A stretch of 64,000 bases of DNA from Clusia tigrina (lineage: Eukaryota > Arthropoda > Insecta > Diptera > Clusiidae). The stretch lies in NCBI GenBank assembly GCA_920105625.2, contig OV050030.1, positions 249,457,889 to 249,521,888 on the forward strand. Reading direction: 5' to 3'. The position numbers and the translations under genes are program-made. Below the pieces are notes generated by a model. That model saw only the letters and a program-made list of their open reading frames with translations, searched no databases and was not told where the DNA came from. Shown here piece by piece: positions 21,682-36,000 of the stretch (positions within the stretch are counted from its first letter, which is position 1; the number at the start of each line of letters is the position of its first letter).

Positions 21682-24260
21682 TTGCAACATACAAATGCTT
21701 GTAACTATTTACTGGAGCGTCATAAAACCTTGAAATTTTGTAACAATAAAGTACTCGAGCCTCTTCAATTTAAGCTATCGCTCAAAGCTATGCTACCCTT
21801 GAGTCCCAAATCAAACACTGATAAAACTTCCAATGGCCCTAACTTCTATACGGTACGTCCTACACCTATCAAAGTTTGCAACATACAAATGCTTGTGACT
21901 TTTTACGAGAGCGTCATAAAACCTTGAAATTTTGTAACAATAAGGCACTCGAGCTTCTTGTCAATTTAAGCTATCGCTCAAAGCTATGCTACCCTTGAGT
22001 CTCAAATCAAACATTGATAAAACTTCAAATGGCCCTAACTTCTATACGGTACGTCCTACACCTATCAAAGTTTGCAACATACAAATGCTTGTATCTTTTT
22101 ACTGGAGCGCCATAAAACCTTGAAATTTTGTAACAATAAAGTACTCGTGCCTCTTGTCAATTTAAGCTATCGTTCAAAGCTATGCTACCCTTGAGTCCCA
22201 AATCAAACACTGATAAAACTTCAGATGGGCCTAACTTCTATACGGTACGTCCTACACCTATCAAAGTTTGCAACATACAAATGCTTGTAACTTTTTACTG
22301 GAGCGTCATAAAACCTTGAAATTTTGTAACAATAAAGTACTCGAGCCTCTTCAATTTAAGCTATCGCTCAAAGCTATGCTACCCTTGAGTCCCAAATCAA
22401 ACACTGATAAAACTTCAAATAGCCCTAACTTCTATACGGTATGTCCTACACCAACAAAGTTTGCAACATACAAATGCTTGTAACTATTTACTGGAGCGTC
22501 ATAAAACCTTGAAATTTTGTAACAATAAAGTACTCGAGCCTCTTGTCAATTAAGCTATCGCTCAAAGCTATACTACCCTTGAGTCCCAAATCAAACACTG
22601 ATAAAATTTCAAATGGCCCTAACTTCTATATGGTACGTCCTACACCTATCAAAGTTTGCAACATACAAAAGCTTGTAACTTTTTACTGGAGCGTCATAAA
22701 ACCTTGAAATTTTGTAACAATAAGGCACTCGAGCTTCTTGTCAATTTAAGCTATCGCTCAAAGCTGTGCTACCCTTGAGTCCTAAATCAAACACTGATAA
22801 AACTTCAAATGGCCCTAACTTCTATACGGTACTTCCTACACCTATCAAAGTTTGCAACATACAAATGCTTGTGACTTTTTACTCGAGCGTCATAAAACCT
22901 TGAAATTTTGTAACAATAAAGTACTCGAGCCTCTTCAATTTAAGCTATCGCTCAAAGCTATGCTACCCTTGAGTCCCAAATCAAACACTGATAAAATTTC
23001 AAATGGCCCTAACTTCTATATGGTACGTCCTACACCTATCAAAGTTTGCAACATACAAAAGCTTGTAACTTTTTACTGGAGCGTCATAAAACCTTGAAAT
23101 TTTGTAACAATAAGGCACTCGAGCTTCTTGTCAATTTAAGCTATCGCTCAAAGCTGTGCTACCCTTGAGTCCCAAATCAAACACTGATAAAACTTCAAAT
23201 GGCCCTAACTTCTATACGGTACTTCCTACACCTATCAAAGTTTGCAACATACAAATGCTTGTGACTTTTTACTCGAGCGTCATAAAACCTTGAAATTTTG
23301 TAACAATAAGGCACTCGAGCTTCTTGTCAATTTAAGCTATCGTTCAAAGCTATGCTACCCTTGAGTCTCAAATCAAACATTGATAAAACTTCAAATGGCC
23401 CTAACTTCTATACGGTACGTCCTACACCTATCAAAGTTTGCAACATACAAATGCTTGTATCTTTTTACTGGAGCGCCATAAAACCTTGAAATTTTGTAAC
23501 AATAAAGTACTCGTGCCTCTTGTCAATTTAAGCTATCGTTCAAAGCTATGCTACCCTTGAGTCCCAAATCAAACACTGATAAAACTTCAGATGGGCCTAA
23601 CTTCTATACGGTACGTCCTACACCTATCAAAGTTTGCAACATACAAATGCTTGTAACTTTTTACTGGAGCGTCATAAAACCTTGAAATTTTGTAACAATA
23701 AAGTACTCGAGCCTCTTCAATTTAAGCTATCGCTCAAAGCTATGCTACCCTTGAGTCCCAAATCAAACACTGATAAAACTTCCAATGGCTCTAACTTCTA
23801 TACGGTACGTCCTACACCTATCAAAGTTTGCAACATACAAATGCTTGTAACTTTTTACGAGAGCGTCATAAAACCTTGAAATTTTGTAACAATAAAGTAC
23901 TCGAGCCTCTTGTCAATTTAAGCTATCGCTCAAAGCTATGCTACCCTTGAGTCCCAAATCAAACACTGATAAAACTTCAAATAGCCCTAACTTCTATACG
24001 GTACGTCCTAAACCTATCAAAGATTGCAACATACAAATGCTTGTAACTTTTTACTGGAGCATCATAAAATCTTGAAATTTTGTAACAATAAAGTACTCGA
24101 GCCTCTTGTCAATTTAAGCTATCGCTCAAAGCTATGTCCCAAATCAAACACTGATAAAATTTCCAATGGCCCTAACTTCTATACGGTACGTCCTACACCT
24201 ATCAAAGTTTGCAACATACAAATGCTTGTAACTTTTTACTGGAGCGTCATAAAACCTTGA
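21682..24260. repeat. Mosaic block related to 13.9-16 kb
   Basis: Monomers with GAGTCTCAAATC, TTGTATCTTTTTAC, GAGCGCCAT, CTCGTGCC and the contracted CCTACACCAACAAAG variant match those at 13.9-14.6 kb with an offset of 7919 (14349 to 22268). The ACAAAAGCTTG-type segment occurs twice, near 22664 and 23055. The end returns to the 194+196+185 pattern at 23634-24208. Confidence 0.8.
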
Positions 24261-24599
24261 AATGTTGTAACAATAAAGTACTCGAGCCTCTTGTCAATTT
24301 AAGCTATCGCTCAAAGCTATGCTACCCTTGAGTCCCAAATCAAACACTGATGAAACTTAAAATGGCCCTAACTTCTATACGGTACGTCCTACAACTATCA
24401 AAGTTTGCAACATACAAATGCTTGTAACTTTTTACGGGAGCGTCATAAAACCTTGAAATCTTGTAACAATAAAGTACTCGAGCCTCTTGTCAATTTAAGC
24501 TATCGCTGAAAGCTATGCTAGACTTGAGTCCCAAATCAAACAATGATAAAACTTCAAATGGCCTTAACTTTTATACGATACGTCCTTCACCTATCAAAG

Positions 24600-26790
24600 T
24601 TTGCAACATACAAATGCTTGTAACTTTTTACTGGAGCGTCATAAAAACTTGAAATTTTGTAACAATAAAGTACTCGAGCCTCTTGTCAATTTAAGCTATC
24701 GCTCAAAGCTGTGCTACCCTTGAGTCCCAAATCAAACACTGATAAAACTTCAAATGGCCCTAACTTCTATACGGTACGTCCTACACCTATCAAAGTTTGC
24801 AAACATGCAAATTCTTGTAACTTTTTACGGGAGCGTCATAAAACCTTGAAATTTTGTACCAATAAGTTACTCGAGCTTCTTGTCAATTTAAGCTATCGCT
24901 CAAAGCTATGCTACCCTTGAGTCCCAAATCAAAAACTGATACAACTTCAAATGGCCCTAACTTTAATACGGTACTTCCTACACCTATCAAAGTTTGCAAC
25001 ATACAAATGCTTGTGACTTTTTACTCGAGCGTCATAAAACCTTGAAATTTGGTAACAATAAAGTACTCGAGCCTCTTGTCAATTTAAGCTATCGCTCAAA
25101 CCTATGCTACCTTTGAGTCCCAAATCAAACACTGATAAAACTTCAAATAGCCCTAATTTCTATACGGTACGTCCTACACCTATCAAAGTTTGCAACATAC
25201 TAATGCTTGTAACTTTGTACTGGAGCGTCATAAAACCTTGAAATTTTGTAACAATAAAGTACTCGAGCCTCTTGTTAATCTAAGCTATCGCTTAAAGCTA
25301 TGCTACCCTTGAGTCCCAATTCAAACACTGGTAAAACTTCAAATGGCCCTAACTTCTCTACGGTACGTCCTACACCTATTAAAGTTTGCAACATACAAAT
25401 GCTTGCAACTTTTTACTGGAGCGTCACAAAACCTTAAAATTTTGTAACAATAAAGTACTCGAGTCTGTTGTCAATTTAAGCTATCGCTCAAAGCTATGCT
25501 ACCCTTGAGTCCCAAATCAAACACTGATAAAATTTCAAATGGCCCTAAATTCTATACGGTACGTCCTACACCTATCAAAGTTTGCAACATACAAATGCTT
25601 GTAACTTTTTACTGGAGCGTAATATAACCTTGAAATTTTGTAACAATAAGGCACTCGAGCTTCTTGTCAATTTAAGCCATCGCTCAAAGCTATGCTACCC
25701 TTGAGTTCCAAATCAAACACTGATAAAACTTCAAATGGCCCTAACTTCTATACGATACGTCCTACACCTATCAAAGTTTGCAACATACAAATGCTTGTAA
25801 CTTTTTACGGGAGAGTCATAAAACCTTGAAATTTTGTAACAATAAGGTACTCGAGCTTCTTGTCAATTTAAGCTATCGCTCAAAGCAATGCTACCCTTGA
25901 GTCCCAAATCAAACACTGATAAAACTTCCAATGGCCCTAACTTTAATACGGTACTTCCTACACCTATCAAAGTTTGCTACATACAAATGCTTGTAACTTT
26001 TTACGGGAGCGTCATAAAACCTTGAAATTTTGTAACAATAAAGTACTCGAGCTTCCTGTCAATTTAAGCTATCGCTCAAAGCTATGCTACCCTTGAGTCC
26101 CAAATCAAACACTGATAAAACTTCCAATGGCAATAACTTTAATACGGTACTTCCTACACCTATCAAAGTTTCCAACATACAAATGCTTGTGACTTTTTAC
26201 TCGAGCGTCATAAAACCTTGAAATTTTGTAACAATAAAGTACTCGAGCCTCTTGTCAATTTAAGCTATCGCTCACAGCTATGCTACCCTTGAGTCCCAAA
26301 TCAAACATTGATAAAACTTCAAATGGCCCTAACTTCTATAAGGTACGTCCTACACCTATCAAAGTTTGCAACATACAAATGCTTGTAACTTTTTACTGGA
26401 GCGTCATAAAACCTTGAAATTTTGTAACAATAAAGTACTCGAGCCTCTTGTCAATTTAAGCTATCGCTCAAACCTATGCTACCTTTGAGTCCCAAATCAA
26501 ACACTGATAAAACTTCAAATAGCTCTAACTTCTATACGGTACGTCCTACACCTATCAAAGTTTGCAACATACTAGTGCTTGTAACTTTTTACTGGAGCGT
26601 CATAAAACCTTGAAATTTTGTAACAATAAAGAACTCGAGCCTCTTCTCAATTTAAGCTATCGCTCAAAGCTATGCTACCCTTGAGTCCCAATTCAAACAC
26701 TGATAAAACTTCAAATGGCCCTAACTTCTCTACGGTACGTCCTACACCTATTAAAGTTTGCAACATACAAATGCTTGTAACTTTTTACTG
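24600..26790. repeat. Satellite block D, copy 2
   Basis: Repeats the private variants of 8300-10700 in the same order, offset 16302 bp at the left side and 16107 bp at the right side. The difference corresponds to one monomer missing here. Only a few scattered base differences were seen, for example GCAAACATGC for GCAAACATAC and AAGCCATCGC for AAGCCATCAC. This indicates a recent long-range duplication or exchange within the array. Confidence 0.88.
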
Positions 26791-27649
26791 GAGCGTCATA
26801 AAACCTTGAAATTTTGTAACAATAAAGTACTCGAACCTCTTGTCAATTTAAGCTATCGCTCAAAGCTATGCTACCCTTGAGTCCCAAATCAAACACTGAT
26901 AAAATTTCAAATGGCCCTAACTTATATACGGTACGTCCTATACCTATCAAAGTTTGCAACATACAAATGCTTGTAACTTTTTACTGGAGCGTCATATAAC
27001 CTTGAAATTTTGTAACAATAAGGCACTCGAGCTTCTTGTCAATTTAAGCTATCGCTCAAAGCTAAGCTACCCTTGAGTCCCAAATCAGACACTGATAAAA
27101 CTTCAAATGGCCCTAACTTCTATACGGTACTTCCTACACCTATCGAAGTTTGCAATATACAAATGCTTGTGACTTTTTACTCGAGCGTCATAAACCCTTG
27201 AAATTTTGTAACAATAAGGCACTCGAACTTCTTGTCAATTTAAACTATCGCTCAAAGCTATGCTACCCTTGAGTCCCAAATCAAACACTGATAAAACTTC
27301 AAATGACCCTAACTTCTATACGGTACTTCCTACACCTATCAAAGTTTGCAACATACAAATGCTTGTGACTTTTTACTCGAGCGTCATAAAACCTTGAAAT
27401 TTTGTAACAATAAAGTACTCGAGACTCTTGTCAATTTAAGCTATCGCTCAAAGCTATGCTACCCTTGAGTCTCAAATCAAACATTGATAAAACTTCAAAT
27501 GGCCCTAACTTCTATACTGTACGCCCTACACCTATCAAAGTTTGCAACATACAAATGCTTGTAACTGTTTACTGGAGCGTCATAAAACCTTGAAATTTTG
27601 TAACAATAAAGTACTCGAGCCTCTTGTCAATTTAAGCTATCGCTCAAAG

Positions 27650-30600
27650 CTATGCTACCCTTGAGTCCCAAATCAAACACTGATAAAACTTCAAATGGCC
27701 TTAACTTATATACGTCCTACACCTATCAAAGTTTGCAACATAAAAATGCTTGTAACTTTTTACAGGAGAGTCATAAAACCTTGAAATTTTGTAACAATAA
27801 AGTACTCGAGCCTCTTGTCTATTTAAGCTATCGCTCAAAGCTATGCTACCCTTGAGTCCCAAATCAAACACTGATAAAACTTCAAATGGCCCTAACTTCT
27901 ATACGGGACGTCCTACACCTATCAAAGTTTGCAACATACAAATGCTTGTAACTTTTTACGGGAGCGTCATAAAACCTTGAAATTTTGTAACAATAAAGTA
28001 CTCGAGCCTCTTGTCTATTTAAGCTATCGCTCAAAGCTATGCTACCCTTGAGTCCCAAATCAAACACTGATAAAACTTCAAATGGCCTTAACTTATACGT
28101 CCTACACCTATCAAAGTTTGCAACATACAAAGGCTTGTAACTTTTTACTGGAGAGTCATAAAACCTTGAAATTTTGTAACAATAAAGTACTCGAGCCTCT
28201 TGTCAATTTAAGCTATCGCTCAAAGCTATGCTACCCTTGAGTACAAAATAAAACACTGATAAAACTTCAAATGGCCCTTACTTCTATACGATACGTCCTA
28301 CACCTATCAAAGTTTGCAACATACAAATGCTTGTAACTTTTTATGGGAGCGTCATAAAACCTTGAAATTTTGTAACAATAAGGTACTCGAGCTTCTTGTC
28401 AATTTAAGCTATCGCTCAAAGCTATGCTACCCTTGAGTCCCAAATCAAACACTGATAAAACTTCAAATAGCCCTAACTTCTATACGGTACTTCCTACACC
28501 TATCAAAGTTTGCAACATACAAATGCTTGTGACTTTTTACTCGAGCGTCATAAAACCTTGAAATTTTGTAACAATAAAGTACTCAAGCCTCTTGTCAATT
28601 TAAGCTATCGCTCAAAGCTATGCTACACTTGAGTCCCAAATCAAACATTGATAAAACTTCAAATGGCCCTAACTTCTATACGGTACGTCCTACACCTATC
28701 AAAGTTTGCAACATACAAATACTTGAAACTTTTTACTGGAGCGTCATAAAAGCTTGAAATTTTGTAACAATAAAGTACTCGAGACTCTTGTCAATTTAAG
28801 CTATCGCTCAAAGCTATGCTACCCTTGAGTCCCAAATCAAACACTGATAAAACTTCAAATAGCCTTTACTTCTATACAGTACGACCTACACCTATCAAAG
28901 TTTGCAACATACTAATGCTTGTAACTTTTTACTGGAGCGTCATAAAACCTTGAAATTTTGTAACAATAAAGTACTCGAGCCTCTTGTCAATTTAAGCTAT
29001 CGCTCAAAGCTATGCTACCCTTGAGTCCCAATTCAAACACTGATAAAACTTCAAATGGCCCTAGCTTCTATACGGTACGTCCTACACCTATTAAAGTTTG
29101 CAACATACAAATGCTTGTAACTTTTTACTGGAGCGTCACAAAACTTTAAAATTTTGTAACAATAAAGTACTCGAGTCTCTTGTCAATTTAAGCTATCGCT
29201 CAAAGCTATGCTACCCTTGAGTCCCAAATTAAACACTGATGCAACTTCAAATGGCCCTAACTTCTATACGGTACGTCCTACACCTATCAAAGTATGCAAA
29301 ATGCAAATGCTAGTAACTTTTTACTGGAGCGTCAGAAAACCTTAAAATTTTGTAACAATAAAGTACTCGAGTCTCTTGTCAATTTAAGCTATCGCTCAAA
29401 GCTATCGCTCAAAGCTATGCTACCCTTGAGTCCCAAATTAAACACTGATACAACTTCAAATGGCCCTAACTTCTATACGGTACGTCCTACACCTATCAAA
29501 GTTTGCAACATGCAATTGCTTGTAACTTTTTACTGGAGCGTCATAAAACCTTGAAATTTTGTAACAATAAAGTATTTGAGCCTCTTGTCAATTTAAGCTA
29601 TCGCTCAAAGCTATGCTACTCTTGAGTCCCAAATCAAACACTGATAAAATTTGCAACATAAAAAATCTTGTAACTTTTTACGGGAGCGTCATAAAACCTT
29701 TAAATTTTGTAACAATAAAGTACTCGAGCCTCTTGTCAATTTAAGCTATCGCTCAAAGCTATGCTACCCTTGAGTCCCAAATCAAACACTGATAAAACTT
29801 CAAATGGCCCTAACTTCTATACGATACGTCCTACACCTATCAAAGTTTGCAACATACAAATGCTTGCAACTTTTTATGGAAGCGTCATAAAACCTTGAAA
29901 TTTTGTAACAATAAGGTACTCGAGCTTCTTGTCAATTTAAGCTATCGCCCAAAGCTATGCTACCCTTGAGTCCCAAATCAAACATTGATAAAACTTCAAA
30001 CGGCCCTAACATCTATACGGTACGTCCTACACCTATCAAAGTTTGCAACATACAAATGCTTGTAACTTTTTACTGGAGCGTCATAAAAACTTGAAATTTT
30101 GTAACAATAAAGTACTCGAGCCTCTTGTCAATTTAAGCTATCGCTCAAAGCTATGCTACCCTTGAGTTACAAATCAAACACTGATAAAACTTCAAATGGC
30201 CCTAACTTCTATACGATACGTCCTACACCTATCAAAGTTTGCAACATACAAATGCTTGTAACTTTTTACAGGAGCGTCATAAAACCTTGAAATTTTGTAA
30301 CAATAAGGTACTCGAGCTTCTTGTCAATTTAAGCTATCGCTCAAAGCTATGCTACCCTTGACACAGAAATCAAACACTGATAAAACTTCAAATGGCCCTA
30401 ACTTCTATACGGTACTTCCTACACCTATCAAAGTTTGCAACATACAAATGCTTGTGACTTTTTACTCGAGCGTCATAAAACCTTGAAATTTTGTAATAAT
30501 AAGGCACTCGAGCTTCTTGTCAATATAAGCTATTGCTCAAAGCTATGCTGCCCTTGAGTCCCAAATCAAACACTGATAAAACTTCAAATAGCCCTAACTT

Positions 30601-33600
30601 CTATACAGTATGTCCTACACCTATCAAAGTTTGCAACATACAAATGCTTGTTACTTTTTACTGGAGCGTCATAAAACCTTGACATTTTGTAACAATAAAG
30701 TACTCGAGCCTCTTGTCAATTTAAGCTATCGCTCAAAGCTATGCTACCCTTGAGTCCCAAATCAAACACTGATAAAACTTCAAATAGCCCTAACTTCTAT
30801 ACAGTATGTCCTCCACCTATCAAAGTTTGCAACATACAAATGCTTGTAACTTTTTACTGGAGCGTCATAAAACCTTGACATTTTGTAACAATAAAGTACT
30901 CGAGCCTCTTGTCAATTTAAGCTATCACTCAAAGCTATGTTACCCTCGAGTCCCAAATCAATCACTGATAAAACTTCAAATGGCCCTAACTTCTATACGG
31001 TACGTCCTACACCTATCAAAGTTTGCAACATACAAATGATTGTAACTTTTTACCGGAGCGTCATAATATCTTGAAATTTTGTAACAATAAAGTACTCGAG
31101 CCTCTTGTCAATTTAAGCTATCGCTCAAAGCTATGCTACCCTTGAGTCCCAAATCAAACACTGATAAAACTTCAAATGGCCCTAACTTCTATACGATACG
31201 GCCTACACCTATCAAACTTTGCAACATACAAATGCTTGTAACTTTTTATGGGAGCGTCATAAAACCTTGAAATTTTGTAACAATAAGGTACTCGAGCTTC
31301 TTGTCAATTTAAGTTATCGCTCAAAGCTATGCTACCCTTGAGTCCCAAATCAAACATTGATAAAACTTCAAACGGCCCTAACTTATATACGGTACGTCCT
31401 ACACCTATCAAAGTTTTCAACATACAAATGCTTGTAACTTTTTACTGGAGCGTCATAAAAACTTGAAATTTTGTATCAATAAAGTACTCGAGCCTATTGT
31501 CAATTTAAGCTATCGCTCAAAGCTATGCTACCCTTGAGTCCCAAATCAAACACTGATAAAACTTCAAATGGCCCTAACTTCTATACGGTACGTCCTACAC
31601 CTATCAAAGTTTGCAACATACAAATTCTTGTAACTTTTTACGGGAGCGTCATAAAACCTTGAAATTTTGTAACAATAAAGTACTCGAGCCTCTTGTCAAT
31701 TTAAGCTATCGCTCAAAGCTATGCTACCCTTGAGTTCCAAATCAAACAAAGATAAAACTTCAAATAGCCCTAACTTCTATACAGTATGTCCTACACCTAT
31801 CAAAGTTTGCAACATACAAATGCTTGTAACTTTTTACTGGAGCGTCATAAAACTGGAGCGTCACCCAAAGCTATGTTACCCTTGAGTCCCAAATCAAACA
31901 TTGATAAAACTTCAAATGGCCCTAACTTCTATACAGTACGTCCTACATCTATCAAAGTTTGCAACATACAAATGCTTGTAACTTTTTATGGGAGCGTCAT
32001 AAAACCTTGAAATTTTGTAACAATAAGGTACTCGAGCTTCTTGTCAATTTAAGCTATCGCTCAAAACTATGCTACCCTTGAGTCCCAAATCAAACACTGA
32101 TAAAACTTCAAATGGCCCTAACTTCTATACGGTACGTCCTACACCTATCAAAGTTTGCAACATACAAATTCTTGTAACTTTTTACGGGAGCGTCATAAAA
32201 CCTTAAAATTTTGTAACAATAAAGTACTCGAGCCTCTTGTCAATTTAAGCTATCGCTCAAAGCTATGCTACCCTTGAGTTCCAAATCAAACACTGATAAA
32301 ACTTCAAATGGCCCTAACTTCTATACGATACGTCCTACACCTATCAAATTTTGCAACATACAAATGCTTGTAACTTTTTACAGGAGCGTCATAAAACCTT
32401 GAAATTTTGTAACAATAAGGTACTCGAGCTTCTTGTCAATTTAAGCTATCGCTCAAAGCTATGCTGCCCTTGAGTCCCAAATCAAACACTGATAAAACTT
32501 CAAATAGCCCTAACTTGAATACAGTATGTCCTACACCTATCAAAGTTTGCAACATACAAATGCTTGTAACTTTTTACTGGAGCGTCATAAAACCTTGACA
32601 TTTTGTAACAATAAAGTACTCGAGCCTCTTGTCAATTTAAGCTATCGCTCAAAGCTATGTTACCCTTGAGTCCCAAATCAAACACTGATAAAATTCAAAT
32701 GGCCCTAACTTCTATACGGTACGTCCTACATCTATCAAAGTTTGCAACATACAAATGCTTGTAACTTTTTATGGGAGCGTCATAAAACCTTGAAATTTTG
32801 TAACAATAAGGTACTCGAGCTTCTTGTCAATTTAAGCTATCGCTCAAAGCTATGCTACCCTTGAGTCCCAAATCAAACATTGATAAAACTTCAAATGGCC
32901 CTAACTTCTATACGGTACGTCCTACACCTATCAAAGTTTGCAACATACAAATGCTTGTAACTTTTTACTGGAGCGTCATAAAAACTTGAAATTTTGTAAC
33001 AATAAAGTACTCGAGCCTCTTGTCAATTTAAGCTATCGCTCAAAACTATGCTACCCTTGAGTCCCAAATCAAACACTGATAAAACTTCAAATGGCCCTAA
33101 CTTCTATACGGTACGTCCTACACCTATCAAAGTTTGCAACATACAAATTCTTGTAACTTTTTACGGGAGCGTCATAAAACCTTAAAATTTTGTAACAATA
33201 AAGTACTCGAGCCTCTTGTCAATTTAAGCTATCGCTCAAAGCTATGCTACCCTTGAGTTCCAAATCAAACACTGATAAAACTTCAAATGGCCCTAACTTC
33301 TATACGATACGTCCTACACCTATCAAAGTTTGCAACATACAAATGCTTGTAACTTTTTACAGGAGCGTCATAAAACCTTGAAATTTTGTAACAATAAGGT
33401 ACTCGAGCTTCTTGTCAATTTAAGCTATCGCTCAAAGCTATGCTGCCCTTGAGTCCCAAATCAAACACTGATAAAACTTCAAATAGCCCTAACTTGTATA
33501 CAGTATGTCCTACACCTATCAAAGTTTGCAACATACAAATGCTTGTAACTTTTTACTGGAGCGTCATAAAACCTTGACATTTTGTAACAATAAAGTACTC

Positions 33601-36000
33601 GAGCCTCTTGTCAATTTAAGCTATCGCTCAAAGCTATGCTACCCTTGAGTCCCAAATCAAACACTGATAAAGCTTCAAATAGCCCTAACTTCTATACAGT
33701 ATGTCCTACACCTATCAAAGTTTGCAACATATAAATGCTTGTAATTTTTTACTGGAGCGTCATAAAACCTTGACATTTTGTAACAATAAAGTACTCGAGC
33801 CTCTTGTCAATTTAAGCTATCACTCAAAGCTATGTTACCCTCGAGTCCCAAATCAAACACTGATAAAACTTCAAATGGCCCTAACTTCTATACGGTACGT
33901 CCTACACCTATCAAAGTTTGCAACATACAAATGATTGTAACTTTTTACGGGAGCGTCATAAAATCTTGAAATTTTGTAACAATAAAGTACTCGAGCCTCT
34001 TGTCAATTTAAGCTATCGCTCAAAGCTATACTACCCTTGAGTCCCAAATCAAACACTGATAAAACTTCAAATGGCCCTAACTTCTATACGGTACGCCCTA
34101 CACCTATCAAACTTTGCAACATACAAATGCTTGTAACTTTTTATGGGAGCGTCATAAAACCTTGAAATTTTGTAACAATAAGGTACTCGAGCTTCTTGTC
34201 AATTTAAGTTATCGCCTAAAGCTATGCTACCCTTGAGTCCCAAATCAAACATTGATAAAACTTCAAATGGCCCTAACTTCTATACGGTACGTCCTACACC
34301 TATCAAAGTTTGCAACATACAAATGCTTGTAACTTTTTACTGGAGCGTCATAAAAACTTGAAATTTTGTATCAATAAAGTACTCGAGCCTCTTGTCAATT
34401 TAAGCTATCGCTCAAAGCTATGCTACCCTTGAGTCCCAAATCAAACACTGATAAAACTTCAAATGGCCCTAACTTCTATACGGTACGTGCTACACCTATC
34501 AAAGTTTGCAACATACAAATTCTTGTAACTTTTTACGGGAGCGTCATAAAACCTTGAAATTTTGTAACAATAAAGTACTCGAGCCTCTTGTTAATTTAAG
34601 CTATCGCTCAAAGCTATGCTACCCTTGAGTTCCAAATCAAACACTGATAAAACTTCAAATGGCCCTAACTTCTATACGATACGTCCTACACCTATCAAAG
34701 TTTGCAACATACAAATGCTTGTGACTTTTTACTAGAGCGTTATAAAACCTTGAAATTTTGTATTAATAAGGCACTCGAGCCTCTTGTCAATTTAAGCTAT
34801 CGCTCAAAGCTATGCTACCCTTGAGTCCCAAATCAAACACTGATAAAACTTCAAATAGCCCTTACTTCTATACAGTATGTCCTACACCTATCAAAGTTTG
34901 CAACATACAAATGCTTGTAACTTTTTACTGGCGCGTCATAAAACCTTGACATTTTGTAACAATAAAGTACTCGAGCCTCTTGTCAATTTAAGCTATCGCT
35001 CAAAGCTATGCTACCCTTGAGTCCCAAATCAAACACTGATAAAACTTCAAATAGCCCTAACTTCTATACAGTATGTCCTACCCCTATCAAAGTTTGCAAC
35101 ATACAAATGCTTGTAACTTTTTACTGGAGCGTCATAAAAACTTGAAATTTTGTAACAATAAGGTACTCGAGCTTCTTGTCAATTTAAGCTATCGCTCAAA
35201 GCTATGCTACCTTTGACACAGAAATCAAACACTGATAAAACTTCAAATGGCCCTAACTTCTATACGGTACTTCCTACACCTATCAAAGTTTGCAACATAC
35301 AAATGCTTGTGACTTTTTACTCGAGCGTCATAAAACCTTGAAATTTTGTAATAATAAGGCACTCGAGCTTCTTGTCAATTTAAGCTATTGTTTCAATAAA
35401 GTACTCGAGCCTCTTGTCAATTTAAGCTATCGCTCAAAGCTATGCTACCCTTGAGTCCCAAATCAAACACTGATAAAACTTCAAATGGCCCTAACTTCTA
35501 TACGGTACGTCCTACACCTATCAAAGTTTGCAACATACAAATTCTTGTAACTTTTTACGGGAGCGTCATAAAACCTTGAAATTTTGTAACAATAAAGTAC
35601 TCGAGCCTCTTGTCAATTTAAGCTATCGCTCAAAGCTATGCTACCCTTGAGTTCCAAATCAAACACTGATAAAACTTCAAATGGCCCTAACTTCTATACG
35701 ATACGTCCTACACCTATCAAAGTTTGCAACATACAAATGCTTGTGACTTTTTACTAGAGCGTCATAAAACATTGAAATTTTGTAATAATAAGGCACTCGC
35801 GCTTCTTGTCAATTTAAGCTATTGCTCAAAGCTATGCTACCCTTGAGTCCCAAATCAAACACTGATAAAACTTCAAATAGCCCTAACTTCTATACAGTAT
35901 GTCCTACTATGTCCTAATTTAAGCTATCGCTCAAAGCTATGCTACCCTTGAGTCCCAAATCAAACACTGATAAAACTTCAAATGGCCCTAACTTCTATAC
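27650..36000. repeat. Irregular satellite zone with deleted and rejoined monomers
   Basis: Monomers here have private markers (TTGACACAGAAATC, ACAGTATGTCC, ACATTTTGTAAC, GAGTTCCAAATC) and several broken units. These are shortened TATATACGTCC junctions near 27711 and 28091, a 13-bp tandem duplication at 29388-29413, a 48-bp deletion at 29649/29650, and deletions with short templated filler near 31855 and 35908. Near 35390 two monomers are joined out of register. A 979-bp (five-monomer) repeat is visible between about 32063 and 33042 onward. Confidence 0.82.
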
